The position numbers and the translations under genes were made by a program. From positions 1 to 32,965 of the forward strand of contig JAFGFE010000044.1 of NCBI GenBank assembly GCA_016931225.1: a stretch of 32,965 bases of DNA, given 5' to 3'. The notes under the pieces are model-generated. The model was not told where the DNA came from and did not search any database. It saw only the letters and a program-made list of their open reading frames with translations. This DNA comes from Candidatus Zymogenaceae bacterium. Its GTDB lineage: Bacteria > Desulfobacterota > Zymogenia > Zymogenales > Zymogenaceae. Shown here in pieces: positions 24,104 through 32,161 of this stretch. Positions within the stretch are counted from its first letter, which is position 1, and each line of letters starts with the position of its first letter.

Positions 24104-24699
24104 GTCCGGTCTTTCTTCCGCCGCCGGGCGATGATCTCCGCCCGGTCGATGTCCTCCGGCGTATTCAGGTTCATAAGGGAATCCAGCTCCGGGTCGATGG
24201 CGCGAAGTTCCCGTCCCGAAACCTTTCTGATCTTCATCCGGTTAAAAAATGAGACGATCTGACACCGCCCGGCCCGTATGCTTTGTTTCACCTCGTCGAT
24301 GCAGGCTTTCGAATAGACGGAAAACAACGGTTCGTAGTATTCCCCCAGCACCGGCACGGCGATATCCGCGTCTTCCCGTACGGAGATGATATATTCCATC
24401 AGTCGTGGTTCGATAAAGGGCATGTCGCATCCCAGGGCGAAGACCGCCTCGGTTTCGGCGTAAAACAGGCCGGTGTAAAGCCCCCCCAGGCTCCCGAATC
24501 CGGGGTGAATGTCACAAAAGACATCGACCCCCATGTGCTCGAATGCGGCTGCGGTGTTGGCTATGATGATGGCCCTCTCGCACGCGGCCTGTGCGGCGGT
24601 CAGGACCCGCTCGATGAGCGGGACGCCGTCGACCGTCAGAAAGGCCTTGTCCGCCCCCATGCGAACGCCCTTTCCCCCGGCCAGGATGACCGCCGTCAC
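24100..24699 (-). CDS. mobA: Molybdenum cofactor guanylyltransferase MobA
   Basis: MobA transfers GMP from GTP to molybdopterin. The protein shows the nucleotidyltransferase signature TAVILAGGKGVRMGADKAF at the extreme N-terminus, GVPLIERVL, then GCDMPFIEPRLMEYI with the metal-binding Asp, and VPVLGEYYEPLFSVY. I prefer the GTG start at 24699: a good GGGAAGG ribosome-binding site lies six bases before it and the protein then begins at the conserved motif, whereas ATG 24723 has no such site. The gene lies 37 bases after the UshA-like selenoprotein gene and overlaps mobB. Confidence 0.93.
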   Translation of the reverse strand: MTAVILAGGKGVRMGADKAFLTVDGVPLIERVLTAAQAACERAIIIANTAAAFEHMGVDVFCDIHPGFGSLGGLYTGLFYAETEAVFALGCDMPFIEPRLMEYIISVREDADIAVPVLGEYYEPLFSVYSKACIDEVKQSIRAGRCQIVSFFNRMKIRKVSGRELRAIDPELDSLMNLNTPEDIDRAEIIARRRKKDRT

Positions 24700-24736
24700 G
24701 TTTAACCTTCCCGCAGTATGCATCGATCGGCTTTCG

Positions 24737-25693
24737 TCAGTTCGGGTCCAGCACCACCGACGAAGGATTATGCTCCTTGAGCCAGTAGTAGAACTCGTTC
24801 TCGATCTCCCGTACCTCCCGATGCCGGGGAACGAGGCTTCCCGCGGGGATCATCTCGGTTTCGAAGTCCGCCGGCCCATCGGCCGCCATGCGTATCGTCA
24901 CACGGGCGATGCGTTTTCCCTTCTCGTCGGCCGATACCATCACCGCATCCCCCGCCGCCATCGGGACGGGAAGGGGCTGGGGTTCGCTGGTGGTGATAAT
25001 CAGGTCGATGCCGTCGACCTCGTCGGCGAGGCCATAGACGTCCTGCCTGTCCATCGCCGCCAGGAGAACCACCAGGTCGCATTGCCCCTCGATCATTTCA
25101 ATCGCCGTTTCCGCGGCGCTTGCGGGATCGGTAATGATGAAGGTATCGAAGTCGTGGGCGCCGGAGGCGCCTTCCCCCATTACGCCGATGAACCCCACCG
25201 ATACGCCCCCGATCTCGACGATCGTGTACGGTTCGAAGGCCGGCATGAAGGTGTCGGCCGAGAGGAGGTTGGCCGACACCAGGGGGAGGGAGTACTCATG
25301 TTGCAGTGCGGTGAGGAAATCCAGCCCCGCCGCCAGGTCGTTTGGGCCGACGTTCACCACATCATAGCCCATCTCGAAGAACCCACGGGAGACCAGTCCC
25401 GCGGCGATCTTGTCCTCCTCCTCGCTGGTGGGGAAGAGGCCGGTCCGCCGGAAGAGAAAATTACCCGCATCGACCACGATTACATTTTCGTAGCCGTTTT
25501 CCATGTCCTCGATCAATGTTGCCCGCCGGGCGAGCCCGCCCAGTTTTTTGTTTTCTCAGGCGCAGGGGAGGACCTCACCCCAGGTATCGCAGGAATGGAC
25601 GATGGTGATCGACGCCGCCAAGGCACGCACAGGCAGGATGACCCCGGCCGCAAGCAGGGCGCACACCATGATGACAAGCAGTCTTCGGTTCAT
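24737..25693 (-). CDS. Probable periplasmic UshA-like selenoprotein (in-frame TGA as Sec46)
   Basis: From ATG 25693 (ribosome-binding site GAGG) the frame encodes a signal peptide (MNRRLLVIMVCALLAAG, then LPVRALA), then SITIVHSCDTWGEVLPCA, a TGA at 25558-25556, and ENKKLGGLARRATLIEDM. It continues without a break for 259 further residues to 24737. The part after TGA resembles the metallophosphoesterase domain of UshA/5'-nucleotidase proteins (IVVDAGNFL, GYDVVNVGPNDLAAGLDFL, LPLVSANLL, GVSVGFIGVMG). Homologues I recall have PCGC here, so TGA sits at a cysteine position, giving Cys44-Ala-Sec46. A SECIS-like hairpin lies 12 bases after TGA. The usual metal ligands look lost (DTHG is DTWG, GNHE is GPND), so it may be a redox rather than a phosphatase protein. 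The total is 318 residues. Alternative: a pseudogene or a sequencing error. Confidence 0.75.
25526..25543 (-). promoter_or_regulatory. Candidate bacterial SECIS element
   Basis: Starting 12 bases after the in-frame TGA, reverse-strand CTGGGC (25543-25538) pairs with GCCCGG (25531-25526) in a six-base stem (one G-U pair) around the loop GGGCUC. The loop begins with GG about 18 bases after the TGA. This is the distance and loop character expected of bacterial SECIS hairpins bound by SelB. Confidence 0.6.
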
Positions 25694-25770
25694 ATCGCCT
25701 CGTGGTTCCTTCTCTATTAGGTATACTGATCATCCCACAGTTTTCTTGCGTATAGGATGACGGAAACGCC

Positions 25771-25779
25771 ATTATAGCA
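25771..25779 (-). promoter_or_regulatory. Extended -10 promoter of the selenoprotein-mobA-mobB operon
   Basis: On the reverse strand the bases read TGC followed by a perfect TATAAT (hexamer 25771-25776), the same nine bases as at the hybrid kinase promoter. No good -35 box is visible. It lies about 78 bases upstream of the ATG at 25693. Confidence 0.6.
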
Positions 25780-25798
25780 TATTTTTTTAAGGGGCGTT

Positions 25799-25822
25799 GT
25801 TTCAGATACATAAATCTGAAAC
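25799..25822 (-). terminator. Perfect inverted repeat after the PgaB-like gene
   Basis: GTTTCAGAT (25799-25807) and ATCTGAAAC (25814-25822) pair perfectly over nine bases with a six-base loop. It starts 11 bases after the stop of the PgaB-like gene and just upstream of the selenoprotein promoter. There is no T-run, so it may be a weak terminator or a protein-binding site. Confidence 0.45.
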
Positions 25823-25832
25823 GAATTGTCGA

Positions 25833-27185
25833 TTATTCCCCGGTCAAGAGCCGCCTCGCCTCATCCAACGGCGCGTCCTTTCGATACGGCACCAGAACGA
25901 GGCCGATTTTCTCCCTCTCACACAGAAACGACGAGAGGGTGAGAAGATCCGCCCCGCTCACGGCCCGGCCCGTCTGCCAGTCGATGAGCTGGGGCTTGAT
26001 GACGAGCCGCTTGGGGTCCCCCGCCATGAAGACGCCGGATTCGCACAGCTCCCGGTATTCCGGTCCCAATTCCGAAAGGTCGCCCAATCCTTTCTCCGCC
26101 ATCATCTGGCGCTGGTAGGCCATGATGAAAAAATAATCGGCACCGGCCCGCTCGAACTCCCCCAGGTCCTGGGAGAGCCAGGTCAGGGCCAGGTCCGGCC
26201 GGAGGACGGCCTCGTACGAGAGGTTGACGCAAAAGAGCATCTCCGGCCGATCTTTCTTCACCCCGTCGATGATATTTTTCACCACGTCGCCCAAACGGCG
26301 GGACTTGAACGCCGCCCAGTCATAGAAGGCGTCGGTGTAGCCGTGGACGTAATACTTGGTGCCCGCACCGTTGAGGTAAGGGTCGACGTAGAACGTCTCG
26401 GGCTCGATCTCTTTTCCGTAGAGTTTTTCCGCATCCTCCCCCATCCCCTCGGCGTGTTTGAGGACCAGGTCGTCCTGGAAGAGGACGCCGTCGATGGAAT
26501 AGGCCGCCAGGTCCCGGTAGAGTCCCACGAGGCGCTCTACCTCCAAGTCGGAAAAAAGATTGACCCCGAAGGCGGGGACCAGGGTTTTCGTTTTAAAGTC
26601 GTATTCCAGAAGGCCGTAGGCGTCGTTTCCCTCCACGGCGTAGCGGGTGGTCATCCAGGCGAAGAGGGAGAGATCATTGGCCTTCGCCGCGGCGATCATC
26701 GTCCCCAAAACGTCGTCCACCACCGGGGCGTGTTCGGTGGCAAAATAGACCCCGGCGTCGCACCTTGGCTCGGCGAAGGGATAGAAGCGGTCCCCCTTGT
26801 TGTGGAAGACCCGGACGATGACCGTGTTGCATCCGAGGTCCTTGACGGCCGCCATCTCGTCGATGAGGCCCTCAAGGCTCTTGGACTCGAACAACAATAC
26901 CTGCACCCCCCGGATCGGTTCTCTTGGGAGGGTCGTCTTCTTTTTGAAGATGCCGGCGGTGGCGGTGGAGGCGCCCCGGTCTGCGGCGTCGGCGATGATG
27001 ATATCAAGACTGACGGATGCCGCCCGGGATTCATCGGCGAGGACCCGGGGGGAGAAGGGCAGGATTACGGCAAATAGTAAAAGAAAGACGCACACGCCCC
27101 GAATGGGAAATCGAGCAAAAAAACGGTTCGCGATAGTGGTGCGGATACGGGAAGCGTCCCCGGGGGCACAGGTGTGGAAAATCAT
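25833..27185 (-). CDS. Exported PgaB C-terminal-like glycoside hydrolase family protein
   Basis: This 450-residue protein has an N-terminal hydrophobic signal (about 28-52; VCVFLLLFAVILPFSPRVLA). A TIM-barrel domain follows, resembling the C-terminal glycoside hydrolase domain of PgaB/HmsF (poly-N-acetylglucosamine processing). Key matches are GVQVLLFESKSLEGLIDEM, LGCNTVIVRVFHNKGDRFYP, LSLFAWMTTRYA and especially IDGVLFQDDLVLKHAEG, where the paired Asp residues are the expected catalytic/binding acids. The N-terminal deacetylase domain of PgaB is missing. It probably acts in the periplasm or outer membrane on an exopolysaccharide, but the substrate is inferred. It starts 10 bases after the gph-like gene and is likely in the same operon. 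Confidence 0.78.
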   Translation of the reverse strand: MIFHTCAPGDASRIRTTIANRFFARFPIRGVCVFLLLFAVILPFSPRVLADESRAASVSLDIIIADAADRGASTATAGIFKKKTTLPREPIRGVQVLLFESKSLEGLIDEMAAVKDLGCNTVIVRVFHNKGDRFYPFAEPRCDAGVYFATEHAPVVDDVLGTMIAAAKANDLSLFAWMTTRYAVEGNDAYGLLEYDFKTKTLVPAFGVNLFSDLEVERLVGLYRDLAAYSIDGVLFQDDLVLKHAEGMGEDAEKLYGKEIEPETFYVDPYLNGAGTKYYVHGYTDAFYDWAAFKSRRLGDVVKNIIDGVKKDRPEMLFCVNLSYEAVLRPDLALTWLSQDLGEFERAGADYFFIMAYQRQMMAEKGLGDLSELGPEYRELCESGVFMAGDPKRLVIKPQLIDWQTGRAVSGADLLTLSSFLCEREKIGLVLVPYRKDAPLDEARRLLTGE

Positions 27186-27195
27186 GGGGGCGTCC

Positions 27196-27849
27196 CTATT
27201 CGAAGTAGTCGTCGAGGTCGGTGATGCGATCGATGATCACATGGGCGCCCGCCTCCTCCAGGGAGTCCCGGGTGCCGAAGCCGTAGGTCACCCCGCAGGC
27301 GATGACGCCGGCGGCACGGGCGGATTCGATGTCGTCCACCGTGTCCCCCACCATCACCGTCCGGGCGGGATCGGTCCCGAATTTCTCCAGGGCCAACAGG
27401 ATCGGCTCCGGCTCCGGCTTCATCTTGGGGGTGCTGTCCGACCCGATGATCAAATCGATATAGGGTAAAAGCTCCAGGCCCGAGAGGACCTTTTCGGCCA
27501 TGTAGTTGAGCTTGTTGGTGACCACCGCCTTTTTCTTTTCGAGATTTGACAGGGTATCCATCACGCCGGGGAAGGGGACGGTGTGATCCAGAAGATGCGA
27601 ATCCAGGTATTCGATGTAGGAGCGCATGGTGTTGAACTTCTCCTCCTCGTTCTCCCCCGCGGCGTTTTTGAGCATCTTCGAGATGCCGCTTCCCACCAGC
27701 GTCACGATCTCGTCTTCAGTCAGGGGGTTCATCCCCAGGCTTTTCAGGGCGTGGTTGATGGCGGCGGCCAGGTCCTTTTTCGAGTCCGCCAGGGTTCCGT
27801 CCAGATCGAAGAGGAACAGGTCCACTTCCCGCTTTCCGTTCAGGCTCAT
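27196..27849 (-). CDS. HAD hydrolase, phosphoglycolate phosphatase-like
   Basis: This 217-residue HAD-superfamily phosphatase has all four motifs. Motif I is LFLFDLDGTLADS with nucleophile Asp15 and acid Asp17. Motif II is VVTNKLN. Motif III has the Lys in TPKMKPEPEPIL. Motif IV is VMVGDTVDDIESARAAG. The cap and the LVGSGISKML segment resemble phosphoglycolate phosphatase (Gph), which removes phosphate from 2-phosphoglycolate produced by DNA repair or oxygenation. Specificity within this family is not certain from sequence. It has a clear sigma70-type promoter upstream and is followed after 10 bases by the PgaB-like gene. Confidence 0.88.
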   Translation of the reverse strand: MSLNGKREVDLFLFDLDGTLADSKKDLAAAINHALKSLGMNPLTEDEIVTLVGSGISKMLKNAAGENEEEKFNTMRSYIEYLDSHLLDHTVPFPGVMDTLSNLEKKKAVVTNKLNYMAEKVLSGLELLPYIDLIIGSDSTPKMKPEPEPILLALEKFGTDPARTVMVGDTVDDIESARAAGVIACGVTYGFGTRDSLEEAGAHVIIDRITDLDDYFE

Positions 27850-27920
27850 GTCGTCCGCTTCCTTTCGTGCTTTTTTCTCTGATCAACTCAGCGGTGTTTT
27901 GCTTTCAGTGCGTGAGCGAA

Positions 27921-27948
27921 ATTATAACAAATTATTTTACCATGACAA
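27921..27948 (-). promoter_or_regulatory. Sigma70-type promoter for the HAD/PgaB-like operon
   Basis: On the reverse strand TTGTCA (27943-27948) is separated by 16 bases from a perfect TATAAT (27921-27926). The predicted start is about 65 bases upstream of the HAD gene. Confidence 0.65.
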
Positions 27949-28025
27949 TAAAAAAGATGCGGTTTTAATGTCGTTCGTGTCGGGGTGTGTTGGGATAGGC
28001 GTTGATAAGTGTCCATAAAAACCGT

Positions 28026-28053
28026 TTGCCTTCTATAGTTGGTATGGTAGTAT
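28026..28053 (+). promoter_or_regulatory. Possible promoter for the STAND/TPR gene
   Basis: TTGCCT (28026-28031) and TAGTAT (28048-28053) are separated by 16 bases and lie about 35 bases upstream of the start codon. Each box matches four of six consensus positions, so this is weak support. Confidence 0.3.
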
Positions 28054-28087
28054 GCGTGAAGAATGATTATATCTAATCGAGAAGGTC

Positions 28088-30367
28088 ATGAAAGAAATTG
28101 GTGAAATGGGATTTAGTAACATTTTTAATATTCTTCGTGCAATATCCATCGGGGTTATTTCATCGGCAGTTTTTAAATTACTAGAAATAGCACATAATCT
28201 TTTTTTTGTTCGATTCAAGGATTATAGGTTCATATGGAAAAGGTCGCGCTCCATTGAGCCTCAGGACGTTATGATTCTGCGAGGCTATAAAAACCAGGGA
28301 TATAATGAGTTTTATTTCGAACGTCCCCATGACGAAGAAATCCGAAGACGACTTGCAGACGGACAGCATACTATAATTATGGGCCAACCTCTTTCCGGAA
28401 AGACTAGGAGTTTTTACCATGCGTTGAAAAAAAACGAAAAAGACTATTACGTGACCATGCCGGACGAGACAAAAATAACCAATGCCTCTTATGCAGTTCC
28501 TCGATTTTATAGTTTTTTGCCGTGTATACGAAGGCGCCGTATCTTGTTTCTTGATGATGTTCAACAATATACTCGGGAGAAAAAATTAAAATCCTTGTTA
28601 TATGGATTTCAGAAGGCAGGCGTCGTCATTGTCGCTACATGCAGAAAGGGAGAGGAGGAGCGCGAGTTTTTGGAAGACGAAGTGAAGTATTTGTTCGGTG
28701 AACCGATCATCATACCAAATATTGAGTCGAGCGAGAGAGCGCGATTGTCCAATGAATTGGAAAAGGAAATCGGTTTGTATATACCAAAAGAGTTTGATGG
28801 TAATATCGGTACCGTTTTTCTGGACCTGGAAGTCATAGAAAAGCGATACAAGGAAATGGGGGATAAGAAGCGAAATATGCTCCTTGCTCTCCAACGCCTC
28901 AGGAGCCTGGGCGTTCACCGAGGGTTATATGTATTTGATGTATCCTGGGTGCTTTCGGTTTATTGCAGTATATATGATGAGGGAAATTATAAGGAACAAC
29001 AAATATACACTGAAAAATTCGATGACCTATTAACTGAACTCGATGAAAACGGATTTATCCGAAGAAAAAAGAACTCGATCCGAATAGAGGAGGCATATCT
29101 TGAGAGAATTGTAACTGAAGTTAAGATAGCAGTTAAGGACTTCAAGGATTCCATCCACATTTTCCAGGATGACCCCGAAGCCCTCATCAATCTCGCTAAA
29201 AAAGCGATAGAATTGGGTGAAAGATCCCTTGAAAAAGAGGCGTTCATGACCGTTGCTATCGAGGCCCTGGAGTTGGCATTAAAAACTGAGATAACAGGAC
29301 ACATATATGCTAGCGCGAAAAACAGTCTCGGGATTGCATATAGAAAGCGTTCTGAAATCCGTGGGGCGACAAACGATCTCGAAACAGCAATATTATGCTA
29401 CATAGACGCCCTGGAAGTATTTACTCCCCATCGTTTCCCCATGAGCTATGCAACAGCTCAGAATAATATGGGATATGCGTATACAGACCTTGCGGGATAC
29501 CATAATCCGGTGGAGAACCTGGAGCGTGCCGTTCGTGCGTATGGGGAGTCACTGAAGGTTTATACCCTGGAACGCACCCCGATTGACTACGCCTACACCC
29601 AAAACAACCTAGGAATTGCATATAGAATTTTTGCGGGCTACCGGGAGCCGGTTGATAACCTGGAGCGGGCCGTTGCGGCGTGTGAGAAAGCATTGGAAGT
29701 ACGAACCTTAAAACTTTACCCGATTGACTACGCCATGACCCAGAACAACTTGGGAAATGTGTATAGAGACTTGGCAAGTTACCGGAACCCGGAGGAGAAT
29801 CTTGAGTTGGCCGTTTCTGCGTTTAATGAGGCGTTGAAGGTCTATACCCTGGAACGCACCCCGATGGACTACGCTATAACCCAGAACAACCTTGGGAGTA
29901 CGTATAGCAGTTTTGCGGACTACCGTGAGCCGGTGGAGAACCTCAAACGAGCTGTTGCGGCGTGTGAAGAGGCGCTGAAAGTGAGAACCCTGGAGCGCTC
30001 TCCGAAAGACTACGCAATGACCCAGGGCAACTTAGGAATTATGTATCGAAAACTTGCAAAATATCATGAGGAGCCTAAGGAGTATTTACGAAAGTCCATA
30101 AAAGCGTACCAGGAAGTGCTAAAGGTATTTAGTAATCCACGGTTACTTATCTACTATGCTCAGACGATGGGAAACCTAGCCATTACTTATATTCAGCTGG
30201 CCCGTTTGGAAAACCGGGAGGAACACTGCCAGGAGGCGAGGAGATGCATCAACGAGGCCCTGAATATTTATACAGAAAAAGAATTTCCCTTGGATTATCA
30301 GAGGATGATGCGTATTCTTGAGGCAATCGATGAGATATACGGCCGGGTGCAAAAGGAACTGAAGTAA
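28088..30367 (+). CDS. STAND-like P-loop NTPase with TPR repeats
   Basis: This 759-residue protein starts with a hydrophobic/amphipathic segment (about 11-40). A P-loop NTPase module follows with Walker A IIMGQPLSGKT (motif 99-106) and Walker B RILFLDDVQQY (Asp156/Asp157). A sensor-like IVATCRKGEE comes next, then a helical/winged-helix-like region to about 350, and a TPR array. Four 47-residue repeats at about 454-641 are nearly regular (YA-TQNNLG-AY pattern, ending TLERTP), with diverged repeats on both sides. P-loop plus TPR is the layout of STAND signalling ATPases, many of which work in anti-phage defence or stress signalling; no effector domain is visible. GC content is lower than its neighbours, suggesting transfer. 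The ATG at 28088 follows GAGAAGG. Confidence 0.8.
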   Translation: MKEIGEMGFSNIFNILRAISIGVISSAVFKLLEIAHNLFFVRFKDYRFIWKRSRSIEPQDVMILRGYKNQGYNEFYFERPHDEEIRRRLADGQHTIIMGQPLSGKTRSFYHALKKNEKDYYVTMPDETKITNASYAVPRFYSFLPCIRRRRILFLDDVQQYTREKKLKSLLYGFQKAGVVIVATCRKGEEEREFLEDEVKYLFGEPIIIPNIESSERARLSNELEKEIGLYIPKEFDGNIGTVFLDLEVIEKRYKEMGDKKRNMLLALQRLRSLGVHRGLYVFDVSWVLSVYCSIYDEGNYKEQQIYTEKFDDLLTELDENGFIRRKKNSIRIEEAYLERIVTEVKIAVKDFKDSIHIFQDDPEALINLAKKAIELGERSLEKEAFMTVAIEALELALKTEITGHIYASAKNSLGIAYRKRSEIRGATNDLETAILCYIDALEVFTPHRFPMSYATAQNNMGYAYTDLAGYHNPVENLERAVRAYGESLKVYTLERTPIDYAYTQNNLGIAYRIFAGYREPVDNLERAVAACEKALEVRTLKLYPIDYAMTQNNLGNVYRDLASYRNPEENLELAVSAFNEALKVYTLERTPMDYAITQNNLGSTYSSFADYREPVENLKRAVAACEEALKVRTLERSPKDYAMTQGNLGIMYRKLAKYHEEPKEYLRKSIKAYQEVLKVFSNPRLLIYYAQTMGNLAITYIQLARLENREEHCQEARRCINEALNIYTEKEFPLDYQRMMRILEAIDEIYGRVQKELK
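29447..30154 (+). repeat. In-gene 141-base tandem repeats encoding TPR units
   Basis: Within the STAND/TPR gene, units begin at 29447, 29588, 29729, 29870 and 30011. The first four are exactly 141 bases (47 codons), and the fifth is one codon longer and diverged. The units keep the same protein pattern but differ in bases, so the repeats are old duplications under protein-level selection. Confidence 0.75.
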
Positions 30368-30437
30368 TATTTTTCTCCCTTTCACCCAAAACATGTCTTC
30401 TCTGAGAGTTTCAATTTAATATACCCCCCCTTTCTGC

Positions 30438-30469
30438 TTGACAATTTCCGTGCTTTCTTCGACTATACG
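30438..30469 (+). promoter_or_regulatory. Promoter of the PLP decarboxylase gene
   Basis: A perfect TTGACA lies at 30438-30443. Possible -10 boxes are GACTAT at 30461-30466 (17-base spacer) or TATACG at 30464-30469 (20-base spacer). The TTG of this box is also the first codon of the longest open frame, which therefore cannot be the start of the protein. Confidence 0.5.
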
Positions 30470-30560
30470 TATATCAAAAATTTATTATTCCTCCTCCCGT
30501 GCGACGGGGAGTGAGGCGAGCGGCCCGCCGGCGGCGGGGACGTATCGCGGAGCGGAACTG

Positions 30561-32000
30561 ATGACGAAGAACAATAAAAACGACCGCAGCATGCTGACGC
30601 TGTCTCGTGATGAGATGAGGCGGATCGGCTATCGGGCGGTCGATATCCTGGTGGACTATTTTTCAACCGTGGCGGAAAAGCCGGTGGCCACGGTGGTTGA
30701 TCGAAAGACGTCGGAGAATCTCTTCCTCGAGCCGCCCCCGGAGGAGGGGCGGGATATCGACCAGGTCCTCAAACGAGTGACCGATGACCTGATGGAGAAC
30801 CTCGCCCATGTCAATCACCCCCGATTTTTCGCCTTCGTCTCCGGCCCGGGAAACTACATTGGGACCCTGGCGGATTTTTTGGCGTCGGGTTTCAACGTCT
30901 TTTCCTGCACGTGGCTGGAGAGTTCCGCGGCGTCGGAGCTGGAGATCGTCACGGTGGACTGGCTCCGTCAGATGATGGGGATGCCCACCGGCGCCGGGGG
31001 GATCTTCGTTTCCGGCGGCTCGGCGGCCAACATGACCGGCCTGGCGGTGGCTCGTGCCCAGAAGCTCGGCGGGCCGGATGATTCGGCCCGGGCCTATTTC
31101 TCCGACCAGACCCACTCCTCGGTGGAGCGGGGTCTTCTGATGCTGGGCTTCCGGCCCGATGCCATTCGAAAGCTCCCGTCGAAGGACGACTTCACCCTGG
31201 ACCCGGAGATCCTTCGTAAAGCTGTCTCCGAGGATCGGGACAAGGGGCTTCTGCCGTTCGCCGTGGTGGGGAACGCCGGCGCCGTCAATACCGGCGCAGC
31301 CGACCCCATGGACGCCATCGCCGATATCTGTGCCGATGAAAATCTCTGGTTTCACGTGGACGGGGCCTACGCCGCCCCCGCGATCCTCACCGACGAGGGG
31401 AAGGCGGCCTTTGCCGGACTCGGCAGGGCGGACTCCATCACCGTGGACCCCCACAAGTGGCTCTTCCAGCCGCTGGAGATCGGCTGCGTGCTGGTGAAGG
31501 ACGCGGCGCACCTCTTTGACACCTTCCACATCTTCAAGGAATACATCGCCGACGCCGATGCCGACGCCGGTGAAGTGAACTTCGGCGACTGGGGGATGCA
31601 GCTCTCCCGGGGATTCAGGGCGCTAAAGCTCTGGATGACGATCCAGGTGTTCGGGATGCGGGCCATCCGGGAGGCGGTGGCCTGGGGCCTGGAGCAGGCC
31701 CGGGAGGCGGGGAGGATGATCGAGGGGACGGAGCATCTGGAAATCGTCACGCCGCCGAGCCTGGGGGTCGTCACCTTTCGATACCGCCGCCCCGGCTTTT
31801 CCGAAGACGACGCCGACCGCATCACAGGTCCGATCGTGGAGGACATGACGAAAGACGGCTACGCCCTGGTGACAAGCACACAGCTTTGGGGCCGGCCGGT
31901 GCTGCGGCTCTGCACCATCAATCCCAGGACGACCCTGGAGGACATCCAAGAGACGTTAAACCGCATCGTCGCCTTCGGCGATCGCCGGGAGGTGTTGTGA
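30561..32000 (+). CDS. Group II PLP-dependent amino acid decarboxylase
   Basis: This 479-residue enzyme belongs to the group II pyridoxal-phosphate decarboxylases (aromatic-L-amino-acid/glutamate/tyrosine decarboxylase family). It shows HPRFFAFVSGPGNYIG, the segment FVSGGSAANMTGLAVARA, SDQTHSSVERGL, WFHVDGAYAAP with Asp267 contacting the PLP nitrogen, and SITVDPHKWLF with the Schiff-base Lys299. The C-terminal domain ends with LRLCTINPRTTLEDI. The start at ATG 30561 follows CGCGGAGCGG and leaves the promoter outside the gene. The substrate (aromatic amino acid or other) cannot be fixed from sequence. A cytoplasmic homodimer is expected. It stands alone with its own promoter. Confidence 0.88.
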   Translation: MTKNNKNDRSMLTLSRDEMRRIGYRAVDILVDYFSTVAEKPVATVVDRKTSENLFLEPPPEEGRDIDQVLKRVTDDLMENLAHVNHPRFFAFVSGPGNYIGTLADFLASGFNVFSCTWLESSAASELEIVTVDWLRQMMGMPTGAGGIFVSGGSAANMTGLAVARAQKLGGPDDSARAYFSDQTHSSVERGLLMLGFRPDAIRKLPSKDDFTLDPEILRKAVSEDRDKGLLPFAVVGNAGAVNTGAADPMDAIADICADENLWFHVDGAYAAPAILTDEGKAAFAGLGRADSITVDPHKWLFQPLEIGCVLVKDAAHLFDTFHIFKEYIADADADAGEVNFGDWGMQLSRGFRALKLWMTIQVFGMRAIREAVAWGLEQAREAGRMIEGTEHLEIVTPPSLGVVTFRYRRPGFSEDDADRITGPIVEDMTKDGYALVTSTQLWGRPVLRLCTINPRTTLEDIQETLNRIVAFGDRREVL

Positions 32001-32161
32001 GATGGCGTAACAGGGAATGTACCAACGGAGAGTGCGGCGACGGAGACGGACGCGGATGAAATAGTCCCTCTTTCCTTCCCCTGAAGACGTCACGCCAAAG
32101 ACCCGGCCGGGAGGGCGTCGTCTTGTCCGACTTGCCGGATTTCTATTACACAAACTCCACT

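Noticed and set aside
24509-25720. 403-codon forward open frame opposite the mobA/selenoprotein genes
   Set aside because: It is antisense to genes with clear family motifs and has the His/Arg/Asp-rich composition typical of shadow frames in GC-rich DNA.
25797-27077. 426-codon forward open frame opposite the PgaB-like gene
   Set aside because: No recognisable motifs, low-complexity Val/Asp/Gly/His composition, and fully antisense to a convincing exported protein gene.
29447-30154. CRISPR-like or non-coding tandem repeat
   Set aside because: The 141-base units are in frame, vary in bases while preserving protein pattern, and encode TPR units; there are no short direct repeats with unique spacers.
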